DNA from: Burkholderiales bacterium
GTDB lineage: Bacteria > Pseudomonadota > Gammaproteobacteria > Burkholderiales > Burkholderiaceae_F
NCBI GenBank assembly: GCA_021298875.1
Contig: JAJTHJ010000203.1
Span: 1-10,092, forward strand
Length of the DNA stretch: 10,092 nt
Direction: 5' to 3'
Shown here: positions 1 to 4,850 of the stretch, piece by piece
Layout of the letters: every line of letters begins with the position of its first letter
How positions within the stretch are numbered: the stretch's first letter is position 1
Made by a program: the position numbers and the translations under genes
Notes under the pieces: generated by a model
Database searches by the model: none
Told to the model about the DNA's origin: nothing
Seen by the model: only the letters and a program-made list of their open reading frames with translations

Positions 1-149
1 AGACGGTGATCTCGGGCCGCCCCGGCGGCATGGCCGACTGGCGCGAGCGGCTCTTTGCCTGGATGATGCACAACGCCCAACCGGCCTCGGACTTCTTCCG
101 CATGCCGCCGCACCGCGTGATCGAGATCGGCACGCAGGTGGTGATCTGA
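1..149 (+). CDS. kup: Kup-family potassium transporter, C-terminal end (partial)
   Basis: Only the last 48 residues lie in the window, read in the frame whose first whole codon begins at base 3 and ending at TGA 147-149. The visible tail contains LFAWMMHNAQPASDFFRMPP and ends RVIEIGTQVVI. This closely matches the hydrophilic C-terminus of Kup/TrkD low-affinity K+ uptake proteins, which ends in a pattern like PPNRVVELGTQVEI. Kup proteins are inner-membrane K+/H+ symporters of about 620-630 residues whose soluble C-terminal domain lies in the cytoplasm. The membrane part and the start are outside the window, so integrity cannot be judged. The gene runs toward gabD with 33 bp between the two stop codons. 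The call rests on the tail motif and is fairly firm. Confidence 0.85.
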   Translation, partial: TVISGRPGGMADWRERLFAWMMHNAQPASDFFRMPPHRVIEIGTQVVI

Positions 150-152
150 ACG

Positions 153-187
153 GATCACGGATCACCGATCACCGATCACCGATCACA
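153..187. repeat. Five tandem 7-bp units (GATCACC type)
   Basis: Five head-to-tail heptamers occupy 153-187: GATCACG, then GATCACC three times, then GATCACA. They fill nearly all of the spacer between the convergent kup and gabD genes. The last unit includes the gabD stop codon (TCA at 183-185, read as TGA on the minus strand). The end of kup carries GGTGATC at 140-146, the exact complement of the repeat unit, so a 7-bp stem could form across the kup stop. No T-tract follows, so this is not a standard intrinsic terminator. Replication slippage is a plausible origin. Confidence 0.85.
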
Positions 188-1652
188 GCCCGCCCAGACA
201 TACGTACTTGACCGTCAGATACTCCTCGATCCCGTACTTGCTGCCCTCGCGGCCGAAGCCGGATTGCTTCATACCGCCAAAGGGCGCGACCTCGGTCGAG
301 ATGATCCCGGTGTTCACCCCCACCATGCCGAACTCCAGCGCCTCGGCCACGCGCAGCACCCGACCGATATCGCGCGAGTAAAAGTAGGCGGCCAGGCCGT
401 ATTCGACGCTGTTGGCGGCGGCGAGCGCCTCGGCATCGTTGGCGAACTTGAACACCGGCGCCACCGGGCCAAAGGTCTCCTCGCGCGCGACAAGCATTTC
501 GGCCGTCACGTCGGCCAGCACGGTGGGCGCGTAGAACGTGCCGCCCCGCTCGTGCCGCGCGCCGCCCGTCAGCACGCGCGCACCTTGCGCCACGGCGTCG
601 GCCACGTGCGCCTCAACCTTGGCGAGCGCGTTGGCGTCGATCAGCGGCCCCTGGGCCACACCAGCCTCGAAGCCCGAGCCCACCTTCAACTGCGCCGCGC
701 GCGCCGCGAGCTTGGCGACGAATTCCTCGTACGCGTCCGCATGCGCAAAGAAGCGATTGGTGCAGACACAGGTCTGGCCGGTGTTGCGGTACTTGCTGGC
801 GAGCGCGCCTTCGACTGCCGCGTCCACGTCGGCATCGCCGAAGACGATGAAGGGCGCGTTGCCGCCCAGTTCCAGCGACAGCTTCTTCAGCGTCGGCGCG
901 CACTGCTGCATCAGGATGCGGCCGACCTGCGTGGAGCCGGTAAACGACAGCTTGCGCACGACCGGCGAGTCGCACAAGACCTTGCCGATCTCGATCGAAC
1001 GCACCTCGTCCGCCGGCAGCACGTTGAACACGCCCGCCGGCAGCCCCGCGCGCTGCGCGAGTTCCGCCAGCGCGAGCGCGGACAGCGGTGTTTGCTCGGC
1101 CGGCTTGACTACCACCGTGCACCCTGCCGCCAGCGCCGGTGCGCACTTGCGCGTGATCATCGCGTTGGGAAAATTCCACGGCGTGATCGCCGCGCAGACG
1201 CCGACCGGCTCCTTGAACACCAGGATGCGCTTGTCCGCCGCGTGGGTCGGGATCGTGTCGCCATAGATGCGCTTGCCTTCCTCGGCAAACCACTCGATGA
1301 AGCTCGCGCCGTAGGCGATCTCGCCGCGGGCCTCCGCCAGCGGCTTGCCCTGCTCGGCGGTCATCAGCCGCGCCAGGTCTTCCTGCGCGGCCAGCGTCAG
1401 CTCGAACCACTTGCGCAGGATGGCGGCGCGCTCCTTGGCGGTCTTGGCGCGCCACGCCGGTAGCGCGTACGCGGCTGCATCGATCGCGCGGGCCGCCTCG
1501 GTTGCGCCGCAGTTGGCGACCTCGGCCAGGTGCGCGCCGTCGGCCGGGTTGCGCACGGCAAAGCGGCCGTGGCTGCCGTCGGCCCACTGGCCGTCGATGT
1601 AGGCTTGCGTTTGGAGCAGGGCGGGGTCGGCGAGTGTGAGCGTTGCGTTCAT
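183..1652 (-). CDS. gabD: Succinate-semialdehyde dehydrogenase (aldehyde dehydrogenase superfamily)
   Basis: This 489-residue protein is near the usual length of GabD, about 482 in E. coli. The family oxidises succinate semialdehyde to succinate in the cytoplasm, the last step of GABA degradation. It matches GabD along its whole length: LPAWRAKTAKERA (64-76), ASFIEWFAEEGKRIYGDTIP (116-135), the cofactor/oxyanion motif TPWNFP with N160, SFTGS (236-240), the general base E261 in LELGGNAP, and catalytic C295 in GQTCVC. The C-terminus has APFGGMKQSGFGREGSKYG. C295 and C297 form the CVC pair seen in this family. The start at 1652 follows family length; the open frame continues to 1910 but would overlap the divergent gene. 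No purine-rich ribosome site precedes the ATG; the minus strand instead reads ACCTCC there. E186 sits where E. coli GabD has Ser (KPASQTP), which may favour NAD+ over NADP+. No gabT or gabP is visible nearby. A related semialdehyde substrate, such as glutarate semialdehyde, is possible. Confidence 0.93.
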   Translation of the reverse strand: MNATLTLADPALLQTQAYIDGQWADGSHGRFAVRNPADGAHLAEVANCGATEAARAIDAAAYALPAWRAKTAKERAAILRKWFELTLAAQEDLARLMTAEQGKPLAEARGEIAYGASFIEWFAEEGKRIYGDTIPTHAADKRILVFKEPVGVCAAITPWNFPNAMITRKCAPALAAGCTVVVKPAEQTPLSALALAELAQRAGLPAGVFNVLPADEVRSIEIGKVLCDSPVVRKLSFTGSTQVGRILMQQCAPTLKKLSLELGGNAPFIVFGDADVDAAVEGALASKYRNTGQTCVCTNRFFAHADAYEEFVAKLAARAAQLKVGSGFEAGVAQGPLIDANALAKVEAHVADAVAQGARVLTGGARHERGGTFYAPTVLADVTAEMLVAREETFGPVAPVFKFANDAEALAAANSVEYGLAAYFYSRDIGRVLRVAEALEFGMVGVNTGIISTEVAPFGGMKQSGFGREGSKYGIEEYLTVKYVCLGGL

Positions 1653-1760
1653 GGGCGGCGGAGGTTCGACTTCAATCGCGGCAGGATAGCCCAGCACCCG
1701 CGGCGCGCGGGAACCGACGCATCGGGCGCGTGTCTGCCATTGGTTTGCTAGCCTTGCGCC

Positions 1761-2642
1761 ATGCCGATGAACCGGTTTTTCGCTCGTGCGCTGCTCGCGG
1801 CGGCGCTCGCCGCAGTGTCTGTCGCTTCTGCGGCCGACCTTGCCGGTCTGCGTGCTGCGCAGGATGCCCGCCTGCAGCAAGGGCTCGAAGAGGCGCTGCG
1901 CGGTCTGCATCTGGATCGCGCGGCGGAAGCCGGCCGCTTATCGGTCGCCGTGGTGGACGTGACGCGCCCGGACGCGCCGCGGCTGGCGATGGTCAACGGA
2001 GACCGGATGATGTACGCGGCGAGCATGCCCAAGGTCGGCATCCTGCTCGGCGCGCTGGCCGAGGCCGAGGCCGGCCGCTTTGCGCTGACCGCCGAGCGGC
2101 GCGCGGCGCTGGAGAACATGATCCGCTACTCCAGCAACACCGATGCGACCCGTGTGCTCAACTGGGTCGGGCCGGCGCGGCTGCTGGAGATTCTGCAATC
2201 CGACCGCTTCGACCTGTACGACCCGGCAGTCGGCGGCGGGCTGTGGGTCGGCAAGGGTTACGACAGCGCGGTGGCGTTTCGGCGCGACCCGATCGGCAAC
2301 TTCTCGCACGGCGCGACCGCCTATCAGGTGGCGCGGCTGTACACGCTCCTGGCCGCCGACAAGCTACTGCGCCCCGACCTAAACGCGACGATGAAAGAGG
2401 TGCTGTCGCGGCCCGGCATCCACCACAAGTTCGTCGCCGGGCTGGACGCGCGGCCGGGCGCGCGGATCTTCCGCAAGTCCGGCACCTGGCGCGACACGCA
2501 TGCCGACAGCGCGCTGGTCGAATACGGCCCTTACCGCTACGTAGTGGTGGCCATCGCGCAGGACCCCGCCGGCGGCGATTGGTTGAAGCGCCTGGCGGCC
2601 CCGCTGCACGACCTGATCGTCCGCGGCCCGGCGCCATACTGA
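1761..2642 (+). CDS. Secreted SxxK serine hydrolase, class A beta-lactamase-like fold
   Basis: The 293-residue protein opens with a clear signal peptide: Arg at 5 and 9, a hydrophobic core, and A22-S23-A24 as the probable cleavage site, so the mature enzyme should be periplasmic. The three penicilloyl-serine hydrolase motifs are present in order: S88-M-P-K91 (nucleophile and base), S124-S-N126 (SxN) and K239-S-G241 (KTG type). The fold is most like the beta-lactamase2/serine hydrolase family. The gap from SxxK to SxN is only 36 residues, against about 60 in class A beta-lactamases, and no ExxLN omega-loop motif is evident. Real antibiotic resistance is therefore unlikely, and a peptidase, esterase or peptidoglycan-related role is more plausible. 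ATGs at 1761 and 1767 are both possible starts; neither has a strong ribosome site. It is divergent from gabD with a 108-bp spacer and is followed by a hairpin and the glsB-like gene. The substrate is unknown. Confidence 0.82.
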   Translation: MPMNRFFARALLAAALAAVSVASAADLAGLRAAQDARLQQGLEEALRGLHLDRAAEAGRLSVAVVDVTRPDAPRLAMVNGDRMMYAASMPKVGILLGALAEAEAGRFALTAERRAALENMIRYSSNTDATRVLNWVGPARLLEILQSDRFDLYDPAVGGGLWVGKGYDSAVAFRRDPIGNFSHGATAYQVARLYTLLAADKLLRPDLNATMKEVLSRPGIHHKFVAGLDARPGARIFRKSGTWRDTHADSALVEYGPYRYVVVAIAQDPAGGDWLKRLAAPLHDLIVRGPAPY

Positions 2643-2651
2643 CTTTCGCGT

Positions 2652-2678
2652 TGCCGGTGCGATCTGGGCGCACCGGCA
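2652..2678. terminator. Perfect 10-bp inverted repeat (hairpin) after the serine hydrolase gene
   Basis: TGCCGGTGCG (2652-2661) and CGCACCGGCA (2669-2678) are perfect reverse complements around a 7-nt loop, starting 10 bp after the TGA of the serine hydrolase gene. In RNA this would be a stable GC-rich stem. No U-tract follows, since the next bases are GC-rich, so full intrinsic termination is doubtful. It may instead attenuate transcription or protect the 3' end of the upstream message, lowering expression of the following genes. The symmetry could alternatively be a protein-binding site. Confidence 0.5.
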
Positions 2679-2700
2679 GCCGCGGGCGCCAAACTGCAAC

Positions 2701-2706
2701 GAGGAG
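2701..2706 (+). promoter_or_regulatory. Strong ribosome binding site for the glsB-like gene
   Basis: GAGGAG lies 6 bp before ATG 2713, an ideal Shine-Dalgarno site and spacing. It fixes the intended start at 2713 rather than the later in-frame ATG at 2782, which has no such site. This is what shows that the TGA at 2728-2730 falls inside the gene. Confidence 0.8.
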
Positions 2707-2712
2707 AACTCG

Positions 2713-2964
2713 ATGAACGGCATGGGCTGAATCGCATTTCTGGTCATCGGCGCGCTGGCGGGTTGGATCGCCGGCAAGCTGATGCGCGGCGGCGGCTTTG
2801 GTCTGCTGGGCAACATCGTGGTCGGCGTGATCGGTTCGCTGGTCGGCCGTTTTCTGTTCGGGCTGCTGGGCTTGAGCAGCGTGGGCTTCATCGGCTCGCT
2901 GGTGACGGCCACTGTGGGCGCGGTCGTGCTGCTGTTCGTGGTCGGCGTGCTCAAGAAGGCGTGA
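2713..2964 (+). pseudogene. GlsB/YeaQ/YmgE-family membrane protein, interrupted by TGA at codon 6
   Basis: From ATG 2713 the frame reads MNGMG, a TGA at 2728-2730, then IAFLVIGALAGWIAGKLMRG and on to TGA 2962-2964. If the TGA stands for Trp (TGG), the product is an 83-residue protein with about three membrane segments. It would have the G-W-I start, the AGWIAGK turn and the GLLGNIVVGVIGSLVG segment typical of transglycosylase-associated (PF04226) proteins of the GlsB/YeaQ type. These are small Gly-rich inner-membrane proteins linked to stress responses; their biochemical role is unsettled. The rest of the frame is intact and family-like, so the lesion is a single base: a recent nonsense mutation, a sequencing error or, less likely, readthrough. 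Genes here also end in TGA, so a changed genetic code is not indicated. An ATG at 2782 could give 60 residues without the first membrane segment, but it lacks a ribosome site. Confidence 0.75.
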
Positions 2965-3011
2965 GCCAAAGGCGTGAACCGGGAACCCTGTTTTTTCAGA
3001 GAAAGCGATCG

Positions 3012-3410
3012 ATGGCAAGCAAAGCGGCACTGAAGAGCAAGATGGAAGCGAAGCTGGAACTCGCGCAGGCGAAGCTCGCCACGACCAAGGCGCGCGCCAA
3101 GGTGGCGGCGGCCGATGCGCGGATCGATCTGGCCAAGCGCACCGGCGAGATGGAGCGCGGCCTGAAGACGGCGCAGGCCAAGCTCAAGCGAGCGGGGCGC
3201 GCCGGCGAACGCCGCATCGAACAGCTGAAGGGCGATGCGCAAGGCGCGTGGAAGTCGTTGTCGGCGGCCGTGAAAAAGTCGGTCCGCACGGTGGCGAAGA
3301 AGGCCGCGGCGGTCGAGCAGGCGGTCGAGCGCAAGATCGCCGCCGCCAGAAAGCCGGTAAAGAAAGCGGTCGCGAAGAAGACCGCGAGCAAGACCAAGGC
3401 GCGACGCTGA
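3012..3410 (+). CDS. Lys/Ala-rich coiled-coil protein with histone-H1-like tail
   Basis: The 132-residue, highly basic protein has no signal peptide or membrane segment. Residues 1-80 are rich in Ala, Lys, Arg, Glu and Leu in helical heptad-like order (KMEAKLELAQAKLATTKARA), so a coiled coil is likely. A central segment around EQLKGDAQGAWKSLSAAVKKS resembles the repeated ELK..AW..LK pattern of small bacterial stress-associated coiled-coil proteins. The last 25 or so residues (KPVKKAVAKKTASKTKARR) resemble the Lys/Ala tails of histone-H1-like nucleoid proteins. DNA or polyanion binding is thus a reasonable guess, not shown. The start has only a modest AGAGAAAG site upstream. It follows the glsB-like gene by 47 bp and is probably co-transcribed; both families are often stress-linked. 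I do not recognise a named gene. Confidence 0.75.
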   Translation: MASKAALKSKMEAKLELAQAKLATTKARAKVAAADARIDLAKRTGEMERGLKTAQAKLKRAGRAGERRIEQLKGDAQGAWKSLSAAVKKSVRTVAKKAAAVEQAVERKIAAARKPVKKAVAKKTASKTKARR

Positions 3411-3467
3411 ACGGTCGCCGCGAGGCCATCGCGGCGGCGCGGGCGCGCAGCCCGGTCTGTGCCGCCG

Positions 3468-4850
3468 CTACCGGGGCGCCGCTTCCAGCTTGCGATGCAA
3501 CTGGGTGGCGAGCGTCTGGTGCTCGACCGCCGAGTTCTTGCGCAATATGTTGGTGACCAGCGTGCTCATATAAAAGAGCTTGGTGGTTCCCGCCGGCGCC
3601 TCGACGATGGTGGCCGAGTTCATGTAGTTCTTCACGTTGCCGGCGTAGGGCTTGCAGACGAAGCCAGGCTCCTTCGCACACTCGAAGAGCGACCCCGACT
3701 TGAAGTACACCGCCGCGTCCGCCAGCGCCGGTGAGGACGCGTAGCGGATGCGCCGCTCGGTCACGTACAGCAGCCGCTTGATCTCCAGGCTGGAGAAGTC
3801 ATCGACAATGCGGCCCTGCTCCAGCCGCAGCACGAAGCGCATCAGCTCGCGCGCGGTGCCGTAGCTGTCGCCGGCGCCCGGCACGCGTTGCTTGCCGCCG
3901 GCGGTGAAGAAACTGCCCTGCCGCAGTTGCTCGATGTTCAAGCCGTTGGCGGTGATGGGCGCCACGAAGGTCTGCTCGTAGAGCGCGGTCAGTTCGCTCT
4001 TGGGCGTCTGCGCGAAGAAGGCCTTGATCTCCGCTTCCGGCCGCGGGTAGTTCTTGCCGAAGCGCTTGAGCAGCATCGCTTCGCGCATCATCATGCCGGC
4101 CGCGGAATTGGAGCTGGGCGACAGCATCCAGTCGAGCCACTCGTAGAGTGTCGCCTTGTCGCCGATGCGCACCGCGCGGCGCGTCAGCGTGCGGGTGGCG
4201 GGGTCGTAGATGCGCACGGTGTGGGAATCTGTTTGCGAGAACTCGTCGGCAGTGACTACCGTACGTCTGAGCAGCTTACGGCGCGCTTCGATGTCGTTCG
4301 GGTAGGCGTCGGCCAGCGCCTGGAAGAAGGCGAGCGCCACCACCAGCTTGCCCACGCTGCCGACGTTCTGCTTGTGGTCGGCGCGGTGCTCGGCGTAGCG
4401 CGGGCGCTTGGGGTCGGACAGATCCAGCACGGCCAGTCCAGAGGCATCCATGTCGCCGGTCAGCACCGACGCGACTTCGCGCGTAAAGGCCGGGTCGGGC
4501 GCCGGCAGATCGAAAGTCTGCCCACGCAGCCGCAGATCGACCTGCGTGGTGTTGAGCAAAGCGCCGGGCGGCTGCTTGCCGTCGTTGATCGCACCGGTTT
4601 GCGCCAGGCGCGTGCTTTCCAGCCGGCGGATGCCGGTGGAGTCGTAGGCGTCGAGGGGGTAGGCGAGGGCGGTCGTGGCGGCGAGTAGCAGGGCTGCCGT
4701 GGCAAGCGCTCGGCGCCCCCACCCCAGCCCTCCCCCGCAGGCGGGGGAGGGAGCAAAAACTCCCTCCCCTGCGCAGCGGGGGAGGGCTGGGGTGGGGGCG
4801 ACGGTATCGGCGAAGGCTCCAGCCCCGGCCATCGGCAAGCTGCTCATCAT
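3468..4850 (-). CDS. Secreted SxxK serine hydrolase (beta-lactamase/DD-peptidase-like), signal region split by a repeat
   Basis: The 460-residue protein carries the penicilloyl-serine hydrolase motifs in order: S165-V-G-K168, S246-S-N248 and K384-S-G386. C391 and C399 are 8 residues apart and could form a disulphide. The export signal is unusual: about 47 residues precede the hydrophobic core (ALATAALLLAATTALA, 48-63), with RR at 46-47 and likely cleavage after A61-L-A63. Residues of roughly 18-46 are encoded by an inserted palindromic repeat. The ATG at 4850 overlaps the dikinase stop as ATGA, and GGGAGAG lies 6 nt upstream, so translation should be coupled. The open frame runs back to 4976 but only inside the dikinase gene. 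The family includes DD-peptidases, class A beta-lactamases and esterases; length and motif spacing (81 and 138 residues) do not fit a standard class A beta-lactamase. A periplasmic hydrolase acting with the two genes before it is the best reading. Substrate unknown. Confidence 0.82.
   Translation of the reverse strand: MMSSLPMAGAGAFADTVAPTPALPRCAGEGVFAPSPACGGGLGWGRRALATAALLLAATTALAYPLDAYDSTGIRRLESTRLAQTGAINDGKQPPGALLNTTQVDLRLRGQTFDLPAPDPAFTREVASVLTGDMDASGLAVLDLSDPKRPRYAEHRADHKQNVGSVGKLVVALAFFQALADAYPNDIEARRKLLRRTVVTADEFSQTDSHTVRIYDPATRTLTRRAVRIGDKATLYEWLDWMLSPSSNSAAGMMMREAMLLKRFGKNYPRPEAEIKAFFAQTPKSELTALYEQTFVAPITANGLNIEQLRQGSFFTAGGKQRVPGAGDSYGTARELMRFVLRLEQGRIVDDFSSLEIKRLLYVTERRIRYASSPALADAAVYFKSGSLFECAKEPGFVCKPYAGNVKNYMNSATIVEAPAGTTKLFYMSTLVTNILRKNSAVEHQTLATQLHRKLEAAPR
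4714..4800. repeat. 87-bp G/C-rich palindromic repeat (REP/BIME-like) inside a coding region
   Basis: The arms 4714-4738 and 4776-4800 are perfect 25-bp reverse complements: CGCCCCCACCCCAGCCC at the left end and its mirror GGGCTGGGGTGGGGGCG at the right end. Between them a second, imperfect inverted repeat (GCGGGGGAGGGAG against CTCCCTCCCCTGC) flanks a short A-rich loop. The whole can fold as one long hairpin or two smaller ones. It resembles the dispersed palindromic repeats common between genes in proteobacteria, whose translations give strings such as PSPPPQAGEG. Here it lies inside the serine hydrolase gene. Its length, 29 codons, keeps the frame and no stop occurs. No clear target-site duplication is visible. 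Confidence 0.88.

Noticed and set aside
153..187. CRISPR array
   Set aside because: The 7-bp units abut directly without spacers, so this is a simple tandem repeat.
1653..1910. N-terminal extension of gabD to 1910
   Set aside because: The extra residues have no similarity to aldehyde dehydrogenases, exceed the family length, and overlap the start of the divergent serine hydrolase gene.
1761..2642. An antibiotic-resistance beta-lactamase
   Set aside because: Only the general SxxK, SxN and KSG motifs are present. The SxxK-SxN spacing is too short and no ExxLN omega-loop motif is visible.
2728..2730. Selenocysteine or reassigned TGA codon
   Set aside because: The family has Trp here, not Cys; neighbouring genes use TGA as a normal stop; and no supporting selenocysteine stem-loop was recognised.
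2965..3011. Intrinsic terminator from the TTTTTT tract near 2990
   Set aside because: No stem of useful length directly precedes the T-run.
3431..3468. Bidirectional terminator between the convergent genes (GCGGCGGC and GCCGCCGC)
   Set aside because: The 8-bp complement has a loop of over 20 nt and no T-tract, and such pairs arise easily by chance in sequence this GC-rich.
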